Positions 36,831-45,512 of a stretch of DNA of 64,000 nt are shown one piece after another. The stretch's first letter is position 1. Every line of letters starts with the position of its first letter. Origin of the DNA: Clostridia bacterium (lineage in GTDB: Bacteria; Bacillota; Clostridia; Acetivibrionales; DSM-27016). Both the position numbers and the translations under genes were made by a program. The notes under the pieces were generated by a model. That model had not been told where the DNA came from and did no database searches. It was given only the letters and a program-made list of their open reading frames with translations. The DNA lies in assembly GCA_026414765.1 (NCBI GenBank), contig JAOAIJ010000040.1, positions 1 through 64,000 of the forward strand. Reading direction: 5' to 3'.

Positions 36831-38027
36831 CTACTCCCCACATTCCTTTTGATAAACAACATTTCCGTTTATTATGGTAGAAATCACCCTGGATTTCAGT
36901 TCAAAAGGATGCCCGCTGAATATTACCATATCCGCATCCTTACCAACCTCCAAGCTCCCTACCCTGTCAGCTATCCCTGTGATTTCAGCTGCATTTATCG
37001 TAATGGCTTTCAAAGCATACTCTTCATCCATTCCCTCTTTTACCGCCATAGCTGCGCATAATCCAAGGTATTGTACCGGTATGCAAGGGTGATCCGTCAT
37101 TATTGCCAGCTTTATACCAGCCTTTGAAAGAATGCCCGGTGCTTTTATGCTCTGGTTTTTCAGCTCAATTTTTGAACGATCCGTAAGAAGAGGCCCAACT
37201 ATAGCCGATATACCTTCTTCCTTCAAAATATCCTGAATCAGATATCCTTCCGTACAGTGTTCAATCGTGATGTTCACATCAAATTCCTTTGCTATCCTGA
37301 TAGCTGTAAGTATATCATCTGCTCTGTGAGCATGAGCTTTAAGAGGAATCTCTTTCTTGATAACTCTCATCAGTGCGTCAAGCTTCATGTCATAATCCGG
37401 CTTCTCATTTTCCTCACTGTTGTCTTCATATTTCTCTATCTGCTCTTTATATTCTTTTGCCTTCATCAGATTTTCCCTGAGTAAAGCTGCTGTAGCCATT
37501 CTTGTCATGGGCATCTGTCTTTTTTCATTGTAAACCGTTTTAGGATTTTCACCAAAAGCAACCTTCATAGCAACGGGTTCTTTCAGTATCATTTCTTCAA
37601 TACGCCTTCCGTATGTTTTCAAAGCAGCAAACTGTCCACCTATTACATTAGCACTGCCAGGACCGGTAACGACAGTAGTAACTCCGCCTTCCCTCGCCTC
37701 TGTAAAAGCACGGTCAGCGTGGTACACCCCATCAATAGCCCTCAATTGTGGTGTGATAGGATCTGTAGATTCGTTGCCGTCATCACCCTCAAAACCTACA
37801 GAGTCTTCCCATATACCTATATGGCAATGTGCATCTATAAATCCGGGTAAAACATATCCCCCTTCGGCGTCTACTACTATAATACCGGATTTTCCCTCAA
37901 TCCTTTTCTCTATCTTATCCTTATTCTCAGTTATTTCGATTATTTTCCCCTCATCAGCTAATATATATCCTTTATCAAGACTTTTACCGGCCATTGTAAG
38001 GATTTTTCCGTTTTTTACTAACAGCAT
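36831..38027 (-). CDS. Metal-dependent amidohydrolase
   Basis: About 398 aa. The composite fold begins and ends with beta strands (residues 1-50 and 350-398); the barrel has GFIDAHCHIG (H-x-H), later KAHAHRADD, TIEHCTEG and IMTDHP, the metal ligands of the amidohydrolase superfamily. It resembles imidazolonepropionase-like enzymes, but the substrate is not certain. The ATG at 38027 is chosen, five bases after GGAGG; the ATG at 38039 overlaps that site. It heads the tsaE-tsaB-rimI operon, an uncommon partner for t6A genes. Confidence 0.87.
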   Translation of the reverse strand: MLLVKNGKILTMAGKSLDKGYILADEGKIIEITENKDKIEKRIEGKSGIIVVDAEGGYVLPGFIDAHCHIGIWEDSVGFEGDDGNESTDPITPQLRAIDGVYHADRAFTEAREGGVTTVVTGPGSANVIGGQFAALKTYGRRIEEMILKEPVAMKVAFGENPKTVYNEKRQMPMTRMATAALLRENLMKAKEYKEQIEKYEDNSEENEKPDYDMKLDALMRVIKKEIPLKAHAHRADDILTAIRIAKEFDVNITIEHCTEGYLIQDILKEEGISAIVGPLLTDRSKIELKNQSIKAPGILSKAGIKLAIMTDHPCIPVQYLGLCAAMAVKEGMDEEYALKAITINAAEITGIADRVGSLEVGKDADMVIFSGHPFELKSRVISTIINGNVVYQKECGE

Positions 38028-38091
38028 TCGGACCTCCATATATAATAATTAACCATATTTTATTATAACACTCAGATAAATACAACAAAAA

Positions 38092-38110
38092 AGAGCACTG
38101 AAAGTGCTCT
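38092..38110 (-). terminator. Terminator downstream of rpsI
   Basis: AGAGCACT (38092-38099) pairs with AGTGCTCT (38103-38110) around GAA; on the minus strand TTTTTTG follows. A TATAAT at 38067-38062 (minus) just beyond may start the amidohydrolase operon. Confidence 0.85.
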
Positions 38111-38133
38111 CTGTTGTATTCCTGTATCTGATA

Positions 38134-38526
38134 TTATCTCTTTGAGAACTGTGGTGCCCTTCTCGCTTTTTTGAGACCGTATTTCTTTCTTTCCTTCATT
38201 CTTGGGTCTCTGGTAAGGAAACCAGCCTTCTTCAAAACTGCTCTGAGTTCTTCATCAGCTTTCAGCAATGCTCTTGCGATACCGTGCCTTATAGCACCGG
38301 CTTGACCGGTAAATCCTCCGCCTACAACCTTACAAATAACATCAAATTTACTTGCAGTATCTGTAAGCACTAAAGGCTGCTTAACTATAACCTTAAGAGT
38401 TTCCAATCCGAAATACTCGTTTAAGTTTTTATCATTTATCATGACTCTTCCATCTCCTGGAACAAGTCTAACTCTTGCAACAGATTTTTTCCTTCTACCA
38501 GTTCCGTAAAATTGAACTTTTGCCAT
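38134..38526 (-). CDS. rpsI: 30S ribosomal protein S9 (uS9)
   Basis: 130 aa. [18 protein letters not shown] at the N-terminus, [20 protein letters not shown] and the C-terminal [17 protein letters not shown] that reaches the ribosomal P site. It follows rplM by 23 bases, the universal L13-S9 pair, and is followed by a terminator. Confidence 0.98.
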   Translation of the reverse strand: MAKVQFYGTGRRKKSVARVRLVPGDGRVMINDKNLNEYFGLETLKVIVKQPLVLTDTASKFDVICKVVGGGFTGQAGAIRHGIARALLKADEELRAVLKKAGFLTRDPRMKERKKYGLKKARRAPQFSKR

Positions 38527-38549
38527 TGGTTATTCTTCCTCCCCTCATC

Positions 38550-38984
38550 CTAGATACTGAGTTCCAATACTTCAGGTTTTTGCGCCTGGTGCTCATGTTC
38601 AGTTCCTTTGTATACCTTAAGCTTTCTGAACATCGCCCTTCCAAGACTGTTCTTTGGCAGCATGCCCTTTATAGCAAGTTCTACTGCCTTCTCAGGTTTT
38701 GTAGCTATGAAATGACGGTATTTGATTTCCTTCATTCCACCCGGGTGCCCTGAATAATGTCTGTAAATCTTCTGATCTAATTTTTTACCGGTAAGAACAA
38801 CCTTTTCAGCATTTAAAACTATTACAAAATCACCTGTATCTACGTGAGGTGTGTAAGTCGGTTTATTCTTTCCTCTTAAAATTTTGGCAACTTCACTTGC
38901 CAGTCTACCCAATGGTTTGCCTTCTGCATCGACAATATACCATTTTCTTTTAACTTCTTCGGCTTTAGCCATAAAAGTTTTCAT
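38550..38984 (-). CDS. rplM: 50S ribosomal protein L13 (uL13)
   Basis: 144 aa with [36 protein letters not shown] and [19 protein letters not shown]-type motifs (here [12 protein letters not shown]). GAGGAGG precedes the ATG. It has its own promoter at 39088-39117 and a leader of about 95 bases, where Firmicutes carry an L13 autoregulatory leader; I cannot confirm the fold. Confidence 0.98.
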   Translation of the reverse strand: MKTFMAKAEEVKRKWYIVDAEGKPLGRLASEVAKILRGKNKPTYTPHVDTGDFVIVLNAEKVVLTGKKLDQKIYRHYSGHPGGMKEIKYRHFIATKPEKAVELAIKGMLPKNSLGRAMFRKLKVYKGTEHEHQAQKPEVLELSI

Positions 38985-39087
38985 CGAATTCCTAACCTCC
39001 TCGAACTACTGCTTCTGCTTAATTTATAAAAATTTAATAATTTCAGTTCAATAGTTTTCACCTGAACCAAATTTTTGTCGCTTTAAC

Positions 39088-39117
39088 ATTGTAATATAGT
39101 TACCTTCAACATGTCAA
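39088..39117 (-). promoter_or_regulatory. Promoter and leader of the rplM-rpsI operon
   Basis: Minus-strand TTGACA (39117-39112), 18 bases, TACAAT (39093-39088). The leader (about 39081-38985) contains complementary GTTCA and TGAAC arms near 39066 and 39046, which may be part of an L13-type autoregulatory structure. The rest of the truA-rplM gap (38985-39287) is AT-rich and otherwise empty. Confidence 0.6.
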
Positions 39118-39287
39118 GTATATTTTTCGATGATTTTAATTTATCTCCCCCTATCTCTATATTTTACGCTCAATATATATATTTCTCGTGTATAATCGTC
39201 CGTCATTTCATTTTTTACAATAAGAGTATACAGCCTAATTCTAATAATACCGCTATAAAAAGGTTTCGGATCATTGGGAGCTCTTAT

Positions 39288-40022
39288 CTAATAATGTACT
39301 TCAACAAGATATAGTCCATGGGCCGGCGCTGTTTTCCCGGCTTTCCTCCTGTCTCCCCCCCGTATGATTGCCGGAATATCATCTGCATTAATTTTGCCAA
39401 GGCCTACATAAACCAGAGTGCCCGCAATTATTCTTACCATATTGTAGAGGAATCCGTCACCCTGGATTTCAAATTCAATTAACTCCCCATTGCTTCGTAG
39501 TGATACATCTGTTATTGTCCTTTCATTAGATTTCACACTGCTGCCTGTGGCTTTAAAGGCAGAAAAGTCATGCTTGCCCAGGAAGTGCCGTGAAGCTCTG
39601 TCCATAGCTTTTATATCCAGTCCGCCCGGGACAAAGAACGCTCTATTTCTCATCAATGCCGATGGAACAGTAGAATTGCATATTAAATACCTGTACTTCT
39701 TCCCCTTGGAAGAAAACCTTGAATGGAATTCCTCTTCAACTTCTTCCGCGTCTCTTACCACTACATCATCAGGCAAGGCACTGTTTAGGGCAAGAGGAAA
39801 TTTATTAACCGGTATCCTGGATTCCGTGAAGAAATTAGCTACCTGGCCATAAGCGTGAACACCTGTATCCGTCCTGCTTGAACCAGTCAGATTAACCTCT
39901 TCTCCGGTTATCCTTCTTACAGCTTTTATCACTGTATCCTGTACCGTCACTGCATTCTGCTGGCTCTGCCACCCATGATAATTGGTTCCGTCATATTCTA
40001 TTGTAAGTTTGATGTTTCGCAT
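39288..40022 (-). CDS. truA: tRNA pseudouridine(38-40) synthase TruA
   Basis: 244 aa. YDGTNYHGWQSQ, the catalytic Asp in GSSRTDTGVHAYGQV, and GDGFLYNMVRIIAGTLV identify TruA, which makes pseudouridine at 38-40 in the anticodon arm. AGGTGGG precedes the ATG. In most Firmicutes truA directly follows ecfT; here the two are about 9 kb apart because of the cassette at 40.2-49.2 kb. Confidence 0.97.
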   Translation of the reverse strand: MRNIKLTIEYDGTNYHGWQSQQNAVTVQDTVIKAVRRITGEEVNLTGSSRTDTGVHAYGQVANFFTESRIPVNKFPLALNSALPDDVVVRDAEEVEEEFHSRFSSKGKKYRYLICNSTVPSALMRNRAFFVPGGLDIKAMDRASRHFLGKHDFSAFKATGSSVKSNERTITDVSLRSNGELIEFEIQGDGFLYNMVRIIAGTLVYVGLGKINADDIPAIIRGGDRRKAGKTAPAHGLYLVEVHY

Positions 40023-40225
40023 GCTATCCCACCTTACTACTCTTTTGTGTAAACCCGAAGAATATTTTATTTCCTTAAAGTATCCAATTTACCAGTCTAA
40101 CTCAGTTGTGACATTTTGATAATTTTATGTATAAAACACATAACTTAATCTGTTATGCTAGTTTACTTAATTAGTATAGCATCTATTCTACAAAGACTAT
40201 GTCTTGAAAATAGCTCATAATAATA

Positions 40226-40246
40226 GGCGGAGAATCTCTCCCCGCC
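40226..40246 (-). terminator. Terminator downstream of the hexokinase gene
   Basis: GGCGG (40226-40230) pairs with CCGCC (40242-40246), extended by AGA/TCT with a two-base bulge; on the minus strand TATTATTATG follows. It lies about 40 bases after the hexokinase stop and marks the cassette's left end. Confidence 0.6.
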
Positions 40247-40286
40247 CCATAAATGTGATGTTTAAGCAGCAAATCTGCCGGCAGAA

Positions 40287-41603
40287 TCAGTTGAGCAGTG
40301 CAGCAATCGCCGTACCTATAAGGTTCCCGTTTTCAGCCTTTACAAATTCACAATAGATATTTTTGGTTTCATTCATATATGTTTTTACATAGTGTTCCAG
40401 CTTGCCTTTAAACAATTTTGATTTATAAAAGGTAGATCCATCAGCCGTAATACATACCGGAGCGCAAGGGTTAGTGCCCTTTCCTGTCTTGAGGATTGTA
40501 GCTGCAAGGTTAAAGGTGACAAATTTTGCCGCTCTCTCAAATATTGCATCAACCAGATTGAATAATACCAGTCTATCTTCTTCATTACCGGAAGCCGCAC
40601 AGCATGCAGCCAAAATATTATCTGCATAAGGATAATACAGAAAGTCATCGATTTCCTTCGAGGATAGTATTTTTACTTCCTTAAGTTTTTCTTTGAATTC
40701 CCCCGAAAAGAGTTTTTCTTCAGCTGCCTTCCTGATGACTGCAAGTACTAGTCCACCTTGATATGCACCTGAAATTGCCTTTTCAAAAGCATACTCCCCT
40801 GGGTTGACGGTTCCACTGTCAAACTCGGCATCAATTCTACCTCTTGGCACTTTTTTATAGCCACCGGATTCTACATTGATAAGCATTGAACCTTCTGATG
40901 TTTTAAGTTCCTCCACCTTTCCGATGTTACAGTTTTTTTCTATGTAGCAGGTATTTGTTCCTGTTCCGAGGATGAACCCGATATAGCTGTCAAACACCCT
41001 GTTTGGAAAAGATGCTTTGCCGCCCAGCAAAGTAGCTACAGTATCATTAAGCAGCACTATGCTTTTTTTATTGTCATAGCCATGCTGTCCTACAGCTTTC
41101 AACAGGTTTTCGCCTATCATCTCACCTTCAACCCCACGGACTTTTACTTCCTTGCTGAAATTCATCAGACGTCCGTCCTTATTTGGAAGTGTTTCGGCAG
41201 GATAAGAAAAACAGAAGCCGATTTTCCTGCTTTTATCTATTACAGGCAGCAAGTATTTTGCCATCGTGTCAAAAAACTCATCCTTATTCAGTTCACCCTT
41301 GGTCCCCGGCATAGGATATACATTAAAATCCTCGATAACCGCGTTTTTATCCTCATCAAAATGTACGACACATACCCTGAAGTTCGTACCCCCGGCATCA
41401 ATTACAATAACAGGCTCGTTGACAGGAATTTCCTTATCCATACTTATATATGTAGGAATCATCCTTAAAGAGCTGTTTGCTGAATCAAGCCCCTTTTGCA
41501 TTTCTTCCATAAACATTTCACAGTTTTTTTCAAGGTCGACAGTTGAAAAATCCATCTCATACTTTTTTAAAAAAACACTCACTTTTTCTCTTACGTTATT
41601 CAT
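40287..41603 (-). CDS. Eukaryotic-type hexokinase
   Basis: About 438 aa with the hexokinase I/II fold in order: phosphate-1 loop IDAGGTNFRVCVV near residue 75, the sugar-binding KGELNKDEFF region, GFCFSYPAETLP and NFSKEV, catalytic Asp in VLLNDTVATLLGG, phosphate-2 loop GFILGTGTNTCYIE, and ESGG. It would phosphorylate glucose or related hexoses with ATP. Most Firmicutes use ROK glucokinases; this family is uncommon in bacteria. The ATG at 41603 has GGGGG six bases upstream. It ends the accessory cassette, downstream of a sugar importer, and has its own promoter region with a palindrome at 41808-41824. Confidence 0.93.
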   Translation of the reverse strand: MNNVREKVSVFLKKYEMDFSTVDLEKNCEMFMEEMQKGLDSANSSLRMIPTYISMDKEIPVNEPVIVIDAGGTNFRVCVVHFDEDKNAVIEDFNVYPMPGTKGELNKDEFFDTMAKYLLPVIDKSRKIGFCFSYPAETLPNKDGRLMNFSKEVKVRGVEGEMIGENLLKAVGQHGYDNKKSIVLLNDTVATLLGGKASFPNRVFDSYIGFILGTGTNTCYIEKNCNIGKVEELKTSEGSMLINVESGGYKKVPRGRIDAEFDSGTVNPGEYAFEKAISGAYQGGLVLAVIRKAAEEKLFSGEFKEKLKEVKILSSKEIDDFLYYPYADNILAACCAASGNEEDRLVLFNLVDAIFERAAKFVTFNLAATILKTGKGTNPCAPVCITADGSTFYKSKLFKGKLEHYVKTYMNETKNIYCEFVKAENGNLIGTAIAALLN

Positions 41604-41807
41604 AAATATCCCCCACAAATATATTTATATTTAAACTTTTTTGTTTAAAAATCGTATTAGTCCATATCAATATATATATTCCAGCTTACGGATCCCAGGC
41701 TGTTATCTCGAAAGCTCAATAAAATCAACTTCCGAAAAACCAATATGAATATTATACTTTATTTTAAAGATATATTCCAGTATCTTAGAGCACAGTGGGG
41801 ATATTTT

Positions 41808-41824
41808 TACCAAATGATTTGGTA
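41808..41824. promoter_or_regulatory. 17-base palindrome upstream of hexokinase gene
   Basis: TACCAAATGATTTGGTA is a perfect inverted repeat around one base. A minus-strand TATAAT lies at 41756-41751 downstream, so the palindrome would be just upstream of the hexokinase promoter. No U-run follows, so an operator is more likely than a terminator. The binding protein is unknown. Confidence 0.5.
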
Positions 41825-41846
41825 TACTACTGCCCTCAAAAGAAAA

Positions 41847-43265
41847 TCATAGTATGCGGGCAAATGTATACACTTTTCTCTTGTCCCTACCTTTCACTAC
41901 TGTAAGGATGCAAAACACAACCATAATAGTTAATTCCTTCAAAGGCACCACAAATTCAAGACCTGCCAGAAAAGAGAAAATAAATGCTGCAGCGAATGCA
42001 AGTATGAAAGCTGCCGATATGGCTTTTACAGATTCCGTCACATAACTGCCGGAAAGCTTTATCAGACGAACGCCCGAAACAAACGAGAAACATGCGGGAA
42101 CTGCAAAAAACAATAATATTACATTTATCTTCAATGCATTGATAAAATTATGTTCAAGCCATGTTGGAAAATATCCCGAAGAGGCATTTGAATTGTTTAT
42201 TGCTTCAATGACTTTATCGGCATAAAAGCCGAAATCAAAAACATTATTCAGGGGAATGTATTCAGTGGGGATATAAATCCCGGTCTTTACTGCTGCAATC
42301 AGCAATGCAGCACTAATGCCAAATACAGCAGCACCGGAAATTATGCTGCAAATATAAAGTATGTTTCTTCTAATGAACCCTATAAAATAATGATCCTTTT
42401 TCCTGCTTCTCAGTACAGCAAAATTGTACTTAAGATAGTTTATCAACTCAGACGCCAGCATCAAAACGCACCATACCCCGACAGCAAGAATAAATACACT
42501 TTCCAGCTGTGATACCATCGCAGAAGCACCGTAATAATCTTTTATATTATACAAGTCGGGCTGGACAAGTAATTTCTCACCAAGAAACTTTTTAACTTCA
42601 TTTCCTCTTGAACCTGTGTTTTCAAATGATGCATCCTTGAGGTACATGGTATCTACACGCAAGTTTTCATAATTTTTCCGGCTTGTAAAAGGAACATATA
42701 CCCTTTCAGCCCCATCTGAGCCAAGTATGGCAAATATGCCACTGTTTTCTTTGTATAAACCTACTATCTTATATGTCTCTCCGAATAATTCCAGTTCATT
42801 CCCTACTGCATCTAAGCCCGCAAAGAGTCTGACTGCAAGCTTCTCGCTTATTAAGACAATATTTGACCCTCTAATTAATGCATCTGCAGAAAAATATGAC
42901 CCTCTGGTAACCTTGATACCGGAAAAATTCATATATCCACTGTCAGTCAGTTTAGTCTTTACCGGAAGCGTGATATCTCCTTTTACAAGAAATGAATCAA
43001 CCTCTGTTGATACCGATACAGCTCCATTCTTGAAAAAGCCGGAAGCTTTACTCAGGCTTTTATACCCGATATGCCTTGTCTCATCATACTCCGTCATGCT
43101 TTTTATATTAACCTCTATTCTTTTCGTATAAATACCTGCCACTGATATGAAGGAAACACCTATACCGTTCATAACAATCAGAATGAAGAGCAGCACAGCC
43201 AAAGACCTGAATATCTTGAAGGAAGAATACCGCTTCAACTTATCAGCATTGCCCAATAATATCAC
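41847..43265 (-). CDS. MacB-like ABC permease subunit without partner ATPase
   Basis: 472 aa. Membrane helix 1 near residues 20-45 is followed by a MacB_PCD-like extracytoplasmic domain of about 190 residues (KVTRGSYFSADALIRGSNIVLIS, YKIVGLYKENSGIFAILG) and then five or so more helices; classic MacB/FtsX permeases have four helices in total. A GTG at 43265 overlaps the adaptor-gene stop as GTGA; a TTG at 43256 has the better GAGGTGAT site and may be the true start. Together with the adaptor it should form an exporter or mechanotransmission device, but no ATPase is beside it. Confidence 0.72.
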   Translation of the reverse strand: MILLGNADKLKRYSSFKIFRSLAVLLFILIVMNGIGVSFISVAGIYTKRIEVNIKSMTEYDETRHIGYKSLSKASGFFKNGAVSVSTEVDSFLVKGDITLPVKTKLTDSGYMNFSGIKVTRGSYFSADALIRGSNIVLISEKLAVRLFAGLDAVGNELELFGETYKIVGLYKENSGIFAILGSDGAERVYVPFTSRKNYENLRVDTMYLKDASFENTGSRGNEVKKFLGEKLLVQPDLYNIKDYYGASAMVSQLESVFILAVGVWCVLMLASELINYLKYNFAVLRSRKKDHYFIGFIRRNILYICSIISGAAVFGISAALLIAAVKTGIYIPTEYIPLNNVFDFGFYADKVIEAINNSNASSGYFPTWLEHNFINALKINVILLFFAVPACFSFVSGVRLIKLSGSYVTESVKAISAAFILAFAAAFIFSFLAGLEFVVPLKELTIMVVFCILTVVKGRDKRKVYTFARIL

Positions 43266-44560
43266 CTCAACTTTACCTGCGCCTTATCAACAAGTTCTTT
43301 CGACCAATAGCTTACAACACGGCTCTCGGTATCTATTACACCTGATATGGCCGCATCGAAATCATCGGTTTCCTCAACTCTGACGTATATCATCTCTACG
43401 TAATGTTCTTCTCCCAAAGCACCCCCGCGCTCCTTCAGCACAAACACAGCATCCTTTCCGGATTGTTTTACTACGCTGTTTTTAGGTACAATCAGCCTGT
43501 ATTCCCTGCTTTTTTTAGTGATATTGACTTCCACTTCCTGTCCGTCTTTGAGGTTTCCTTTATCATTTTTTACCCTAGAAATAAAGATATACATATCTTC
43601 ATTTGACAGGTACCGCTTTTCAGTTATTTTCCCATCAAACGTAAAATGAGAATCATCCTTCAGTTCAAAATCCGCCCTCCCGCCTTCCTTAAGCTCTTTT
43701 GACTTGTTAGCATTTAGTTTCCATTGTATGGTAATCTCTGAGCTTTTTCCGGTTATCTCAAAAAGCACCTGTCCGGAGCTGCTTGTTGCACCTTTTTCAG
43801 TTGAGATGGTTTTGACGAAACCATCTATAGGCGATCTGATGATTCCATCTTTGGGGAGCTTGCTTTGTAGATTGGCAAACTCAAGATTCTTCAGCTGTAA
43901 TTCCGCCTCCTTCTCATTTATATATCTTTGGTATTCATTTGAATTTCTTATTATTTCATCCTTTTTATTTTCAAGCTCTTTTTGTACAGTCTCATACTCA
44001 AGCTTTGCCTTCTCAAGTTTTTCCTCAGCCTCGCCAACACTTTTTCTTGATTCTGCACCACTTTCATAAAGAGTTGTAGCGGTTTCCAGCTCTCTTTCTG
44101 CTTTTGCTGCATCTTTCCCGGCCTGTGTTATTTTTCTCTCATATGTTTCTAAATCTACGCTTTGAAAATTCTCCCTGTATTTTTGCAGCTCATTTTCCAG
44201 CTTGATAATATCAAGCTCCTTTCTCTTAACATCCAGCTTGACATCACCTACCTCAACTCTTGCCAATTCCTCACCTTTTTTTACTGTACTTCCTTCTTTA
44301 ATCCTTACGTTTGTTACTCGCCAGTCCCCATAAGCAAATATTTTTTCGGTGCTTTCCACCCTGACCTCCCCTTTAGCCCTGATCTCAGTTTGCAGAATAC
44401 CGCTTCTGGGGCTGCCGCATTCTACCTCAGGCAGGAGGAAATTATTTATTGTCTTGGAAAAGAATGTGAGGATAATCACTATTATAATGAATATTGCTGA
44501 AAAGCCTCTTATTAGTCTCTTCCTCGGTTTCATACCTGTTGTGATGTTAGCGTTTTCCAT
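43262..44560 (-). CDS. HlyD-family membrane fusion (adaptor) protein
   Basis: About 432 aa. One N-terminal membrane helix near residues 16-38, then a beta-barrel/lipoyl segment (SGILQTEIRAKGEVRVESTEKIF), a long alpha-helical hairpin (about 100-230, Glu/Lys-rich coiled coil), second lipoyl half (GIIRSPIDGFVKTISTEKG) and a beta-barrel domain. Such adaptors bridge an ABC permease to the outside in Gram-positive MacAB-like pumps. ATG at 44560 lies eight bases after GGAGG. It overlaps the MacB-like gene by four bases and lies 64 bases after a sugar-permease gene. Confidence 0.88.
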   Translation of the reverse strand: MENANITTGMKPRKRLIRGFSAIFIIIVIILTFFSKTINNFLLPEVECGSPRSGILQTEIRAKGEVRVESTEKIFAYGDWRVTNVRIKEGSTVKKGEELARVEVGDVKLDVKRKELDIIKLENELQKYRENFQSVDLETYERKITQAGKDAAKAERELETATTLYESGAESRKSVGEAEEKLEKAKLEYETVQKELENKKDEIIRNSNEYQRYINEKEAELQLKNLEFANLQSKLPKDGIIRSPIDGFVKTISTEKGATSSSGQVLFEITGKSSEITIQWKLNANKSKELKEGGRADFELKDDSHFTFDGKITEKRYLSNEDMYIFISRVKNDKGNLKDGQEVEVNITKKSREYRLIVPKNSVVKQSGKDAVFVLKERGGALGEEHYVEMIYVRVEETDDFDAAISGVIDTESRVVSYWSKELVDKAQVKLR

Positions 44561-44624
44561 CTTATTAACCTCCGGCACATATAAGTAAACATGTATTCAG
44601 TTCAGTGTTTTGTTGTAAATAATC

Positions 44625-45512
44625 CTATTTGATTCCGGAAAGCTGGATACCCTCTATAAGAAAATCTTCACCATACAGAAAAACCAGCAGTGCAGGAATC
44701 ATATATAATAGCCCGCATGCAAAAGCAATGCCGATATCTTCACTATTGATCCTGGACAAAAAAACAGATAGTGGATGCATATTTACATTCTTCAGGAATA
44801 TCAGTGGCTGTTCTACCATATTCCAATTGTCAATAAATACAAGAATTGCAAGAGAAGCCAAAGCTCCTTTGCACTGAGGGAGCATCACTCCGGTAAAAGT
44901 CCGGAAATACCCTGCTCCGTCGATTTTAGCCGCTTCACAATAATGATTAGGTATATACATCATAAATTGCCTTAATAAAAATACACCGAATGTAGAAAAC
45001 ACCCCGGGCATTATCACTGCCGCATAAGTCCCAAGCATATCCAACTGTTTAAGCATAATGTAGTTCGGAACCAGTGTAACCTGGAAGGGCATCATCATCA
45101 CAATTATATAGAGAAAAAATATTTTATCCCTGAACGGAAAGCTCAATTTGCTGAAAGCGTACGCAGCCATGGATGAAACTATAATCTGTCCGATTATTAT
45201 AGGAATGGTAATGATTACAGAATTCCAGAACATTATAAGAAACTTTGGCTTTCTGAGCAGTACGTTGTAGTACTGCATAAAACTTACACTCTCAGGAATA
45301 AGCTTAAAACTGACAGTATCCTGCCTTTTATTCTGTATATCACCATTATCAGCTACAGTATTATATGTTTCGGCTACTTCCTTACTGTCCATAAATGAGT
45401 TGGTAAGCATATATGCTACCGGAAATAGCAGCACTACTGATACTGAAAACAGAATCACGTACCTGCATATATTTCCGATCCCGCCCCGCATTCCAAGTGT
45501 TTTGATGCTCAT
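44625..45512 (-). CDS. Sugar-type ABC permease (MalG-like)
   Basis: 295 aa, six membrane helices, with the EAA loop HYCEAAKIDGAGYFRTFTGV and the C-terminal EDFLIEGIQLSGIK usual in CUT1 sugar permeases. The start overlaps the other permease gene by four bases, with GGGAGG upstream. It should pair with the neighbouring permease and the double binding protein. The ATPase is missing from the locus and is presumably a shared MsmX-like protein. Confidence 0.92.
   Translation of the reverse strand: MSIKTLGMRGGIGNICRYVILFSVSVVLLFPVAYMLTNSFMDSKEVAETYNTVADNGDIQNKRQDTVSFKLIPESVSFMQYYNVLLRKPKFLIMFWNSVIITIPIIIGQIIVSSMAAYAFSKLSFPFRDKIFFLYIIVMMMPFQVTLVPNYIMLKQLDMLGTYAAVIMPGVFSTFGVFLLRQFMMYIPNHYCEAAKIDGAGYFRTFTGVMLPQCKGALASLAILVFIDNWNMVEQPLIFLKNVNMHPLSVFLSRINSEDIGIAFACGLLYMIPALLVFLYGEDFLIEGIQLSGIK

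Noticed and set aside
39111-39314. 67-aa plus-strand frame across the truA end and the rplM promoter
   Set aside because: It overlaps the truA coding end and the rplM promoter, has no Shine-Dalgarno site, and is Phe/Ile/Tyr-rich.
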